A DNA stretch of 64,000 nt from a virus: the IMG/VR virus record IMGVR_UViG_3300000172_000001, positions 38,431 through 102,430 of that record; one strand, written 5' to 3'. The translations under genes and the position numbers were made by a program. Below, piece after piece: positions 39,567 to 48,871 of the stretch. The notes beneath the pieces are model-generated. The model was given only the letters and a program-made list of their open reading frames with translations, made no database searches and had not been told where the DNA came from. Positions within the stretch are counted from its first letter, which is position 1, and each line of letters opens with the position of its first letter.

Positions 39567-39660
39567 TTTTACCACTTTTGATGTTTTGCTTACCAGTTTG
39601 GGGCGTTCGCTTACCACTTTAGGGGGGTTGGCTTACCAGTTTGGGGGTTTTGCTTACCAG
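39567..39660 (-). repeat. Right iteron array, TTACCA class, five copies
   Basis: TTACCA preceded mostly by GC at 39567, 39588, 39609, 39631 and 39652 (steps 21, 21, 22, 21). Several read GCTTACCAGTTTGGGG. It is the inverted counterpart of the left array, 125 bases away. Confidence 0.75.
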
Positions 39661-39724
39661 TGCCATTTTGGTCGAAATTGGGTGTAAGTATAGGTAAATA
39701 ATAAAGATAAGAGAAAAGTATAAA

Positions 39725-40095
39725 AAATCCAAACTACACTTTTGAATCCATTACTACACCATTACTACACATAGTAAAAAAATATATGTATATATAATAA
39801 CAATAACTTATTTGGTCTAAACTACGATTACTACGATTACTACGCTTTCTGGAAGGAGAGACACGTCAGCAAATATTTATAAATTGTCGATCTCTTTTTT
39901 TTCTGATTAAGGACCCTCTAGTTTTGGCCTAAAAGTGTAGTAATGTAGTTTAGTATTGATAAGTGTATGTAAATAAAGAATATATCCAAACTACACTTTT
40001 GAAAATAGGTGTAGTAACGTGTAGTAATGAAATTGGTAATTGCTATAAATGCTTAAAAATACTGATGTTATAGATAAAAAAAAGTGTAGTTTAGA
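39725..40095. repeat. ACTACAC / GTGTAGT repeat family
   Basis: AAACTACACTTTTGAA occurs twice (about 39733 and 39990) and inverted GTGTAGT units occur near 39933, 39945, 40010, 40020 and 40083; ATTACTAC units lie between. Copies are in both orientations and unevenly spaced. Confidence 0.7.
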
Positions 40096-40371
40096 ATTTG
40101 GAAATATTTCCTTAATTAGGATACGCTTGTCTTTTTAGTATATAAATGATGGTGTAAGTGATGGTGTAAATGGTGTTCCGTGCAGGCTACAAGCCTACTT
40201 TTTCCTAAAGTTAATTACAAGCGGTTTGCTAGCAACCAACTTGTGTTCTCCTTAGTACGCATTATTGATATATATGCTAACGGAACATTCAGGAAGTTTA
40301 ATGGCCTTTCGAGAAGAAAAAGATAGCACGGCCAATTACGGCCAATTATTCTTCTTCAGGATGTAGTAGTA

Positions 40372-41193
40372 TTATTTGGTTGTGGTGTCTGCTTTTGATA
40401 CTAAATCTTCAGCACAAGGTACATAGACTGACTCATAAGTTACTGAATCTTGTTTGTTAGCTATGTGAGCTAACCCACGCCAGGCTGCTTCAGGTAAGTT
40501 CATACATCCTAGTTTTCTGATGGTACCGTTTTCTCTGTATCTTATGTTGTATCCGAAAAGCCTTTGAGGTTTTGGGTCTTGTAGGTGTTTGTAGTTGAAC
40601 CCTGGATAGAAGAATGTGCTCTTACCCGGAATTAGGTGAGTCTCGTTCTCATACTCATCGCTGTAGTTTTTTAAGGAGTGTATTCGAAATATTGGCTCTA
40701 AATAAGAGTCCAGAGCGCTATCGATTATTACACATAGCTCGTCATTTCCAACATTTCCAGGTATTTGAACAATATCACCTTCACAAGGAGTTGTAACTTT
40801 TGAGGGGTTGTATAGCTTTCTTATAAGATCTTTAGAAAACATAATTGATCGAGCATCTGTAGCAGAATATACTATAAATGCACCTTTCAACATTGCAAAC
40901 ACAAAGTCTTTAGAGCTGAACAACACTTTAGGTACTAACTCTCTGGGGTAGTATATATTAAAGGCTGAGTGAGATAATTTAGCTCCTGAGCTATATAGTA
41001 ATAGATGAGGAGTGTCTACAGATACGCTGTCTTGTTGCATTACTGTTACAACATTATTATTGATATCAGTACATATTCGTAGATGACCTATTAACTCGTC
41101 AATGCTTTGCTGACTAGACATAAGATAATAGAGCCTTGACATATAGTCTTCTACTGCTAGATTAGCTATTTGGGGATGGTCTTTGAGATTCAT
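40372..41193 (-). CDS. Paralogue family B member
   Basis: 273 residues. Shares with the next two genes: YYPRELVPKVLFSSKDFVFA, FSKDLIRKLYNPSKVTTPCEGDIV, a later C/F-x-x-LQDPKPQRLFGYN and a C-terminal GCMNLPEAAW. The layout looks like two beta domains. Some extra Ser/Asp-rich tail. No known function. It ends beside the repeat-rich region. Confidence 0.55.
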   Translation of the reverse strand: MNLKDHPQIANLAVEDYMSRLYYLMSSQQSIDELIGHLRICTDINNNVVTVMQQDSVSVDTPHLLLYSSGAKLSHSAFNIYYPRELVPKVLFSSKDFVFAMLKGAFIVYSATDARSIMFSKDLIRKLYNPSKVTTPCEGDIVQIPGNVGNDELCVIIDSALDSYLEPIFRIHSLKNYSDEYENETHLIPGKSTFFYPGFNYKHLQDPKPQRLFGYNIRYRENGTIRKLGCMNLPEAAWRGLAHIANKQDSVTYESVYVPCAEDLVSKADTTTK

Positions 41194-41194
41194 G

Positions 41195-41911
41195 TTATCC
41201 TTTCATTGCGTTTTTTAGAAGTAAGTCCCATAATTTGGGGTCAATATCTTGGCAACCTACATTTGATATAGCATTTCTTTCTTTATTGTAAGTTGTACAA
41301 TTACTACCAAATAGAAATTTGGGAGTAGGGTCTTGTAAAAACTCACAATCTAATAGGTCTGTGTACTCTATGCCTATTTCATAATCATCTACTATTCTAG
41401 TACATCTCATCATTAGTTTATTACCCGCTATGCAGGCGTCCAAGATCATAACCATCTCACCAGTTTTAGTTCTTACTACGTCACCTTCACAGGGTTGGTT
41501 GGTGTGGTCGCTTCGTCGTATTTTTCTAATGAGGTTTTTTGTAAATACCCAGATTTCATCTCCGTGTAGTAATAAGTAGGCTTCTCCTATGTCGGCAACA
41601 ATATAATCGTTTGTTCCATCCTTATCATAAATAATGTTAGGTATGAGGTGTTCAGGGTATGTGTAAGTTTTTAGCTTTTTGATGGGCGCGAGGTCCCCTA
41701 TATGAGTTGAGTGCCAGGTTCTATAAGGCAGTTGTTGATTCATAGGGAAGCCGGGTTTAGAGAACCACATAAACACAGCACCCTCCTGAGTTCGCTGTAT
41801 TGAGATGTCTTTAAGTTTAAAAGTGTTGTATCCGCTCAGAACTTCGTCATATAAATGCAGATAAGCTTGTACTAAGGATAGATGATATTTGTTAATAATA
41901 TGTTGTAGCAT
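41195..41911 (-). CDS. Paralogue family B member
   Basis: 238 residues. YPEHLIPNIIYDKDGTNDYIVA, FTKNLIRKIRRSDHTNQPCEGD, CEFLQDPTPKFLFGSN and VGCQDIDPKLWDLLL are the family signatures. ATG after a weak ribosome site; one base from the next gene's ATG. Function unknown. Confidence 0.55.
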   Translation of the reverse strand: MLQHIINKYHLSLVQAYLHLYDEVLSGYNTFKLKDISIQRTQEGAVFMWFSKPGFPMNQQLPYRTWHSTHIGDLAPIKKLKTYTYPEHLIPNIIYDKDGTNDYIVADIGEAYLLLHGDEIWVFTKNLIRKIRRSDHTNQPCEGDVVRTKTGEMVMILDACIAGNKLMMRCTRIVDDYEIGIEYTDLLDCEFLQDPTPKFLFGSNCTTYNKERNAISNVGCQDIDPKLWDLLLKNAMKG

Positions 41912-41932
41912 ATTTATTCCTTTTTTAATAGT

Positions 41933-42619
41933 TTAAAAATAATCGTTGTTGGCGGATTCAAGTAACACGTCCCACAAGGATTTAGTGATCCTATGACATC
42001 CAATTTGAACAATCCGGGACTGAGAACCCTCATTAGTAAATCTGGCGTGATACCCGAACAATCGAGGTGGTCTTTTGGTTTGTAAAAATTCACAAGAATT
42101 TACAAAGCTCATAGATACCTCACGATCGTAGCCCCGAGTGGTGGCTATAGAATAATTGAAAAGATTATTATTTTCTTGAAGAGTTACATAATTTATAGTA
42201 TGTGGGGTATCTTCAAATAATATAACATCACCTTCGCAGGGTACCAGTACTTTAGTAGGAAGGCCTATCTTACGTATCAAGTTTTTGGAAATATATATAT
42301 AATCGGAAAGTTCATGATGATACACTAAAAAATGATTTCTAAAAGCTGCGTAAATTGCTGTACCACTTTTACTTAACACTGTAGGCTTTAATTCTTCTGG
42401 AAACTCATAATGGTGAATCGTTTTGGTAGGAGGTAAGCCTGTATAGCTACGAGAATAAGCTGTGTATTTTCCTGTAGACAACACATACCCTATCGAAACA
42501 TCGCCGAATATAGTTCTCTGTATAATAACTGGAGTATGTATGTCCCCCATTCTATGTTGCAGGGACATATATTCTTTAGCAAGTTCATATGTTAATTTGT
42601 CTGTAATAGTTTTAAGCAT
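41933..42619 (-). CDS. Paralogue family B member
   Basis: 228 residues. HYEFPEELKPTVLSKSGTAI, ISKNLIRKIGLPTKVLVPCE, CEFLQTKRPPRLFGYH and IGCHRITKSLWDVLLESA. First of the three tandem copies. The C-terminal IGC-x-x-I-x-x-x-LW-x-LL unit also resembles the VGC segment in family C at 50-52 kb, a possible distant link. Confidence 0.55.
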   Translation of the reverse strand: MLKTITDKLTYELAKEYMSLQHRMGDIHTPVIIQRTIFGDVSIGYVLSTGKYTAYSRSYTGLPPTKTIHHYEFPEELKPTVLSKSGTAIYAAFRNHFLVYHHELSDYIYISKNLIRKIGLPTKVLVPCEGDVILFEDTPHTINYVTLQENNNLFNYSIATTRGYDREVSMSFVNSCEFLQTKRPPRLFGYHARFTNEGSQSRIVQIGCHRITKSLWDVLLESANNDYF

Positions 42620-42638
42620 TACTGCTCCTTTTTATTTG

Positions 42639-42824
42639 TTAATTAGTTTCGATAAGATATTTAGCAAAATCAGATAAGCTTACGTCTTTAGGTAATTGTT
42701 TCATGTATTTAGAGATAATAACTTTTAGTTCTAGTTCTTTGTTTGATTTTGTAGAACGTAAGGCTTTATTAATTTTGAACACAACCTCTTTATCGAAGAG
42801 ATTGTTTAAATCGAATTTAGTCAA
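42639..42824 (-). CDS. Small helical protein
   Basis: 61 residues, Lys/Leu-rich: VVFKINKALRSTKSNKELEL then VSLSDFAKYLIETN. Preceded by two GGTATAAG promoter motifs (42851, 42903). No family. Confidence 0.5.
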   Translation of the reverse strand: MTKFDLNNLFDKEVVFKINKALRSTKSNKELELKVIISKYMKQLPKDVSLSDFAKYLIETN

Positions 42825-42850
42825 TGATGGGTCTCCTGTGTATTCCAGTA

Positions 42851-42860
42851 TTCTTATACC
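42851..42860 (-). promoter_or_regulatory. GGTATAAGAA promoter motif
   Basis: Minus-strand CGGTATAAGAA, 27 bases before the ATG at 42824. Confidence 0.5.
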
Positions 42861-42902
42861 GGTATTTATTAAATAATGTTATAGGGTTAAATATTGTCAT
42901 AG

Positions 42903-42912
42903 GTCTTATACC
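42903..42912 (-). promoter_or_regulatory. GGTATAAG promoter motif
   Basis: Minus-strand AGGTATAAGAC, just after the T-run that ends the candidate RNA B. Confidence 0.45.
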
Positions 42913-42925
42913 TACAAATTTAAGG

Positions 42926-43012
42926 TAAAAAAAAGAATACGCTTGTAAGATGGCACAGAGTGCACGGGCGTAAGGCCAATTTTTCAGGTGGCTTTCCTGG
43001 TATTCTTTTTAT
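42926..43012 (-). terminator. Terminator of structured RNA B
   Basis: AAAGAATAC at 43001-43010 pairs with GTATTCTTT at 42932-42940, enclosing two smaller hairpins, followed by eight T on the minus strand. An unusually large terminator loop. Confidence 0.65.
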
Positions 43013-44060
43013 GGAAGATGAGAGTGGCTGAGGGGTAAACTCTTCTTCCGAGGGATGCAACTCCCTTTGCGAGACTTATTAATCCCCGCACCACCTACGT
43101 TAAGTAGGAAGCCCTATCTTAAATTCTTTTCCAAATTGAAGGCTCTAGCCTTGCAACTCCTTCGGATAGACACCCAACGTTTTTATTACGTCTTTGGCCC
43201 AGTTTTATGAAGTTTGTACTTTTCCTGAGAATACAGTTAGTACGGTATATCTTTAAAGGGATCATTTCAATTCCCCTCGTTTCCACGCAGACTTACGTCG
43301 TCGTAATACACCAATCACAGCTCCAGGTATGGAGCCAGGTCTTTCCACTTACATTAACTCTACAATTTCACGACTATCTTAGCTGCCGCCAAGCTTAACC
43401 GCTTCCTTATAAATACTGCTGCAACCCTTGCGAGGCGCAGAGCTCGACGTTATACAGGCCGATATTAGTGATCTTTTATTATAAGCAGCCAGGAATCTAA
43501 TTGCTTTCATTATAAATGACGAGAATCGAACTCGTGATCTACGGATTAATATTCCGTTGCTCTACCAACTGAGCTACATTATGGTTTTTCTGTGATTGGG
43601 AGGACGCGTTCCCGGTTGTGGTTACGTAGTTTTCAGCCACATAATGCCACTCGCCCTCGTAAGTCATTAGCCATGACAGCCTCCGATCCTTCATCATAGT
43701 AGTTGTCTCTTCTTGACTTAGAAGCCAATGAAGGCCTCAATATCTTGATCCCGACAAACTATATAATTGATAACCCGCTTGACAGACAGGATATCTTGCG
43801 ATTACTATACAGACATTTCTGCCTACCCCTCAGGGGATACGTATCTCGACCTTCACGCCTCGCAGTTAGCCTGGAGTGTTGGACTATTTTTTACAAGATA
43901 AATAGAAGTTCGCAGTGTATAAATGTTTGCACTCCCGAAGGAGAACAACGCAATGCCAGGTATAATTTCACAGACCCGACTGCTTTTAGTCCCATTGCTG
44001 GGGTTATCTTTAACTGGATGTCATACCACCCAGGTGCTAATTAAGGCTAAGCCTTGATTG
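43013..44060 (-). ncRNA. Large structured RNA candidate B with embedded tRNA-like domain
   Basis: About 1.05 kb without a credible gene. It starts just after a GGTATAAGAA promoter (44066), ends at a large terminator and contains a tRNA-like fold at 43511-43583. Many hairpins, e.g. AGGCTAAGCCT near 44045 and CTCCAGG/CCTGGAG near 43321. Within it, GTGAAATTG and GGAAAGACC occur 16 bases apart (43341-43374), both short matches to 23S rRNA domain V. The size and embedded tRNA fit the GOLLD class of phage RNAs; that assignment is a hypothesis. The plus strand shows one 113-codon frame here that I reject. Confidence 0.55.
43511..43583 (-). tRNA. tRNA-like domain with AUU anticodon inside RNA B
   Basis: D-stem GCTC/GAGC, anticodon stem ACGGA/TCCGT, loop ATATTAA, T-arm ACGAG, TTCGATT, CTCGT are canonical, but only four of seven acceptor pairs form. 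An A34 anticodon (AUU) is atypical for bacteria. Probably a structural domain of the large RNA rather than a free tRNA. Confidence 0.5.
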
Positions 44061-44065
44061 CGAAA

Positions 44066-44075
44066 TTCTTATACC
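44066..44075 (-). promoter_or_regulatory. GGTATAAGAA promoter motif for RNA B
   Basis: Minus-strand TGGTATAAGAA, immediately upstream of the candidate RNA. Confidence 0.55.
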
Positions 44076-44104
44076 AGAAAATATTGTTTTTTAAAAGACA
44101 TTGG

Positions 44105-44115
44105 GTTATATTCAA
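44105..44115 (+). promoter_or_regulatory. TTATATT-class motif
   Basis: GTTATATTCAA three bases before the ATG at 44118. If it is a promoter the transcript would be almost leaderless or start at a later ATG. Confidence 0.35.
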
Positions 44116-44117
44116 GT

Positions 44118-45617
44118 ATGGAAAGAAATTATGAAGTATTTAGAGCTAGGGTAGTTTCAGTAGAGAGTCCTGATGTAAACGCCCTAGATAAAAAAGACAT
44201 ATATATTCAGGCAATAGATGAGACAGATCCTGAGAAGACGTATTTGGCGTTACCTCCGATATTTATACCAACTTCTGCATTTGGGTCGGGAGTAGTATCA
44301 GTGCCTCCTGAAAATCAGGAGTGTTTGGTGGCCTTGGACAAATGAAATAATGTTGCACAGATTCTTACTTATATCCCCTCAGGACTATCTTCGGCCTTCG
44401 GCGGTTTATCTGCAGAAGCTGTACCAGAGGGGGGAGTGTTATTAAAAATAGGTGGAAAGAACAAAACTAACTTCCTAATGGCTCCAGATGGATTCTTTAG
44501 TTGGTTTTCTAACGCCTTCGCTGAAATAACTTTGGATGGAGCTTATAAGAAACTAAATATTACAACTAAACGATATGAAAGACGAAGCGCAACTAATTTT
44601 GTTAGAGACTCATATCATCCTAAGAAATCTGCAGGAATAGATAAAGGAGCTACATCACATTTAGAAGTATATTCAAAGTTTGATGATACTACTGGGTATC
44701 TTGACCATATCTCAGAAAACACTGAGACTCACCGCAGTATTCCTTTCAAGCACCAATTCACAGATCAAACTATTATAAAGTCTGGATACATACCTCATGT
44801 TAAGAATTTAAAAGGCACGCCTTATTCCCATTTGTATCAATTAGAGACTAGACAAGCTACTGGAGGTTCTAAACAGAAGAATACCTATACTAAGTTACAT
44901 CTAGGGTATCAAGGGGCTACAGATCTATTTGATATAGGAGAAGAACACCCGGCAGGTTCTTTATTTCATTGGGTATTTAAACGAGCAGTAACAAATAATA
45001 ATAGCTCAATGATAAATAGATTTGGGAAATTAGAGTCCGGGAGTTTAGCGGGAGAGTTATATAGACATCAAATATATGATGGAACTTTTGATGCTACAGC
45101 CTGGAAAGCTGGGCAAGGTTACGATTATACTTTTATCAACACCGGAATTAAACAGCAATATGTAAGTAGTTTTGGCAAGTTAAACACGGGTAGAATATGA
45201 GGAAGACACATCCATCAGCTAGAAACCACAACTAATGGTAAAATGTATACTAAAGAGTTTGGCGGTACAGATATATTAAAGACAACAGTGCAGTCCGGGG
45301 ATGTTGCAACTCCAGAGTTGAAATTGACAAAGACGTTAAATAATGAGGCATACACTGTTAAACTGAATCTAGGAGATACTACTCTTACTATAACTTTGGA
45401 TAGCAGCGGAATAACTCTTGACGTGCCTGAAGGTAAAAATGTGTATCTCGGAGGCTCAGAGGGTCAGACGTTAGTTACTAAAGAGTTTGTTACAGAATTA
45501 TACGCGGGACATACACATGGTACAGGAGTGGGACCTTCGTCACCTCCAATAATTCAGCCAAGTATTTATGATCCTTTGGATGAGAATATTTATACTGTGA
45601 AGACTTTATCAGAATAA
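44118..45617 (+). CDS. Baseplate spike/hub-type virion protein with two recoded TGA codons
   Basis: 499 codons in one frame with TGA at 44343-44345 and 45198-45200 read as Trp. The N-terminal SVESPDVNALDKKDIYIQAI then YLALPPIFIPTSAFGSGVVSVPPENQECLVAL is an OB-like domain; the C-terminus LYAGHTHGTGVGPSSPPIIQP is the H-T-H-x-GP-x-x-PP signature of baseplate assembly/spike proteins (gpV or gp45-like), preceded by beta-helical repeats. Three Trp also use TGG. ATG chosen for frame continuity. It overlaps the next gene at TAATG. Confidence 0.75.
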
Positions 45618-46159
45618 TGTTAAGTGAAACTAATTTAAAGACTGAGCTAATCGCGGAGTTTTATAAGTATTATTATTTAGAAGGCGATAACCGAATAGCT
45701 TATACAGTTGATGAAAAAAGCATCAGGTTAGGGGAGATTATTAGTGAATATATGAGCGAGGCTGTAGTAGGAGTTACTGGAATCACTACAAACTTTTCTA
45801 ATGTAGAAATAACTATACCCGAATGACCAGAGGTTGATGTATCTTTAACTTTTATATCTAACCCATTGGCGGAGATTTCAGGGTCTAGAGGTATATCTGA
45901 TGAAGATTTACTAGCGGAAGCTACTACATTAGTACCTACAGCAGTAGGATTTATAACTTATACTCCTGTAGGACCAATAATACCCTTTATAACACCCACA
46001 TGAGGTAGCAGCAATGCAGAGTTAATAGCCCAAACTGTGGAGATCTTTTGTGAAGACTTGGCAACTAGTATCCATAACTATGTAAAACAAATAAAGTTTC
46101 AAATGACAGGAACGTCGGCAAGTGGTGTAGTACTTACAGTAGTATGGACTATAACGTAG
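45617..46159 (+). CDS. Virion protein with two recoded TGA codons
   Basis: 180 residues reading TGA at 45824-45826 and 46001-46003 as Trp. Ends at TAG (46157-46159). LKTELIAEFYKYYYLEG then SEAVVGVTGITTN and a C-terminal beta region. It follows the spike gene with a one-base overlap, so a baseplate or tail component is likely, but no family is recognised. If TGA were a stop it would be 69 residues with orphan coding sequence downstream. Confidence 0.6.
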
Positions 46160-46187
46160 ATAATACTTGACTAAAAACCTAAGCTTA

Positions 46188-46198
46188 GTTATATTGAA
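46188..46198 (+). promoter_or_regulatory. TTATATT-class motif
   Basis: GTTATATTGAA, 42 bases before the large structural gene. A 12-codon frame (MLEETKLVINWR) lies between and ends at that gene's ribosome site. Confidence 0.4.
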
Positions 46199-46239
46199 AT
46201 GTTAGAAGAAACAAAGTTAGTGATTAATTGGAGATAATA

Positions 46240-48417
46240 ATGGACAACTTATTTATAAAGAACTCTTTTACTAAAACAGCGTCATACTCAGTGGATATGG
46301 ACGCAACGAAGTGGGTTAGAAATGTAATTACGTATTTTTACGAACAATATCCGTTCGCTCAAAATCAGCCTGCAGTGGTTCAGTGGAAGAAAAAAGATAG
46401 TACAAAGGGATATGCGGTAGGGGTATTAAAGATATCCGGGGCATCCATACCAGTAGTAATCAAAGATTGGAAATTATCTCCTTTAGACATAGTTATGGCA
46501 GGTGGAAGAACTTTACCACTTAATACTGAGGTGTTAAGAACTATGTTAACTTCGCCAGGAGCATTTGTAGGAGTAGCGTCGTCTCCTCCTAAATCAGGAC
46601 TGGACATGTTCTCACAATTACAGTATTCTCCTGATGGGAGTATAAACAATTCAGCTAGCGAGTCTAGTTCACAAGAACGACCTGCTAAAATAGCTTCATT
46701 TATTGACAAAATTGAGCATATAGACAAAAAAGCCGTTGTTGAAATACTAAATACTGTTAAAAACAACCCAGAAATCCATAATAACTTCAAAAAGACCGGA
46801 AGATTAGACGTTTTAGACAAACTAGCGTCAAAAACAGAGAGTCAAGAAGAAATCGTGGATTCTTTCATTAGGGACCTTGATATAGATAGACAGTTAGTTA
46901 TTAAAGACTCTTTAGGTAATCACACAGTTAAACAAGCTAATTCTAACATAGATTTTGTATGAGAACTCCCTATTAAGGCTTCAGAAGCTGAAGAATTTGA
47001 GATATTAACTGCTTCAAGTTTCCAAGAAAAGACTGCTGAGTCTGTAGATGCTAATTGCTACAAGATTTGGGACACTGATAGACACCTTATGGTAACATCG
47101 GACAAAGATTATCATGATTTTAGTAGAAATGATGTGAAAACGGCTGAAGCATTTACTTTAGAAGAAGACCAACCACAAGTTGGTGATCTTGGCGTTTGAA
47201 AATTTGGAGAATCAGTCTCTGAACCTTTTGAAGTACTAGGAATGGACAAAGTATCGTCATATTCTTCAAATCTTTATAAACTAGACGGAGGTCCAGGGTA
47301 TCTTAGCATCAGTAAGAATAAAGATTGGGTTATTTTAGAGAAATTAGGACAAAAGTCTTCAGAAAATGTAGAAATAGACGGAGATTTTCCTAAAATAGGA
47401 GATTTCGGAGCGTGAGTTATGCCTGATGGCAGTGCCACTAAGCCTTTTGAGATTAGAGAACTATTACAAGACTTAGAAGCTTCTAGCAATAAACAAGTAC
47501 AAGTAGCAGGTTGGGATGGATTGCAGAAGATTGCGTATTACCTGACTGAAATGCCTGTTAAGAGTCTGATGGACTCAGAGAATGGCGGAAAGTTACTACC
47601 TAAAGAAGCAAAGTTTGTTAAATTAGGCAAAGAATTAAGAAAAGTTTCTGAAGTTAGCGAGGATAATCAAGATACCCCATTAAAAGTTACAGGATGGGCC
47701 GGAAGAGAAAAAGTATCTTATTACATCGACAACACAACTACTTCTGAAGCAAAATATGTAGAAAAAGAATCTAGTTGGTATTTATCTAAGGACGTGAGCT
47801 TCATTAAGCTAGGATCATACTTACAAAATGAAATACCACATACTGTTAAAGTAAATAAACACACAGTTGGAAAAGACTCTGTAGGCCTTTATTACTTAAA
47901 AGGTGCAGAGTTCTCTAAATATGCAGAAAACAGCCATGAATTACGTGATTTAAGCCTCTCAGAGGCAGAATGATCATTAATTCATTGTGGAGCAACCAAG
48001 ACTGATATAAATAAGGCGGCAATGTTGCTGAAAGGCACTGAAATGCTAATTGCTTGTCCAATTGAAGCTCCTATACCTCCAAAAGTGTTTATTGATAAAA
48101 TAGCAGAAACTTATGAAGATAGTACTAATGACATAGAGATGTTAAAAGTAGACTTAGTAAAAGAGGCTGCGGTTTTATCTGATAAAAGCACTGTAGATGC
48201 TGTATTGTCTCTTGGAGCTATCAACAAACAGAATATTATAGAATACATAGCTCTATTACCTCAATATGAGATGATTATGAGTGAATTAGCCAAAATGCTG
48301 CTTATGACTAGGTTAGGTATGAGGCATCTTCCGGAGGAAGCCGTAAAGAACGCCATGGATTCAGTAACTAAAATAGTACTGTTGCTTATGGGCGTTAACA
48401 AACTGTACTCTAATTAG
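46240..48417 (+). CDS. Large virion structural protein with four recoded TGA codons
   Basis: 725 residues from ATG after TTGGAGATAATA, with in-frame TGA at 46960-46962, 47197-47199, 47413-47415 and 47971-47973. Two TGAs fall at the same place in an internal repeat: VGDLGV-TGA-KFGES...PFEVLGM and IGDFGA-TGA-VMPDG...PFEIREL, so the codon stands for a conserved residue, most simply Trp. TGG is also used (TKWVRN, KDWVIL). Ends in TAG followed at once by the next ribosome site. Probable tail/baseplate or internal virion protein; no family recognised. Confidence 0.7.
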
Positions 48418-48425
48418 GAGATACT

Positions 48426-48842
48426 ATGAGATCTTTAGGGGATATGGCGCGACAGATGACTTCATTGCAGAAATTAGTGGTTAGCCAGAATGATCAAGAA
48501 GGCGTAGACGAGGTTGTATATGAAAAGGCGTACGAGTCTACTGCAGGGGCAGATTCTATAGGGCGAAGTATTTATAACGAAGAAGATGGATCAGTAATGA
48601 TATTATCTTTGCCAGAAGGAACAGAGTTTCCACCACATACTCACGAAAATCCAATAGTAGAGTATGGAATCATATTAAAGGGGAGTATAAGAATTACACA
48701 AGAAGGAGTAGATGACGTAATCTATTCTTATCAAGACTGCGTAATTCTTAAAGATGAGGTTATGCATTCTGGAGTAGCTTTAGAAGATACGAAGATAATC
48801 GCAATAACAATCCCACAAGAGTTAGGATACCCTGGAGCTTAG
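48426..48842 (+). CDS. Cupin-domain protein
   Basis: 138 residues. SLPEGTEFPPHTHENPIVEYGIILKGSIRI and YQDCVILKDEVMHSGVALED are the two cupin motifs with metal-binding H-x-H-x(n)-E and H. Cupins bind small ligands or catalyse oxidations or isomerisations. Lying among virion genes it may be a structural cupin fold. No in-frame TGA. TAG stop. ATG preceded by TTAGGAGATACT. Confidence 0.7.
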   Translation: MRSLGDMARQMTSLQKLVVSQNDQEGVDEVVYEKAYESTAGADSIGRSIYNEEDGSVMILSLPEGTEFPPHTHENPIVEYGIILKGSIRITQEGVDDVIYSYQDCVILKDEVMHSGVALEDTKIIAITIPQELGYPGA

Positions 48843-48871
48843 TCTCCACATTATAAAATAGGAATATTAGA

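Larger units (their letters stand above)
39265..40371. other. 1.1-kb non-coding repeat-rich region, candidate origin or centromere
   Basis: No plausible gene on either strand. AT-rich, with two facing arrays of a TGGTAA/TTACCA element at about 21-base spacing (39333-39442 and 39567-39660) and a second family built on ACTACAC between about 39725 and 40095. Such phased iterons are typical of replication origins, partition sites or multi-operator control regions. The rightmost 200 bases hold short inverted repeats and no gene. Confidence 0.6.

Noticed and set aside
39265-40371. CRISPR array
   Set aside because: Repeats are 6-16 bases with 21-base period and inverted halves; no repeat-spacer structure.
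43260-43381. Group I intron suspected from AAGATAGTC near 43365-43373 on the minus strand
   Set aside because: No matching P7 partner or other conserved core elements were found in order.
43703-44044. 113-codon plus-strand frame within the structured RNA B
   Set aside because: No ribosome site, composition unlike neighbouring genes, and it lies opposite a promoter-terminator-bounded structured region on the minus strand.
48415-48417. TAG as a recoded codon in the virion block
   Set aside because: It is followed immediately by a ribosome site and the cupin ATG, so it acts as a stop there.
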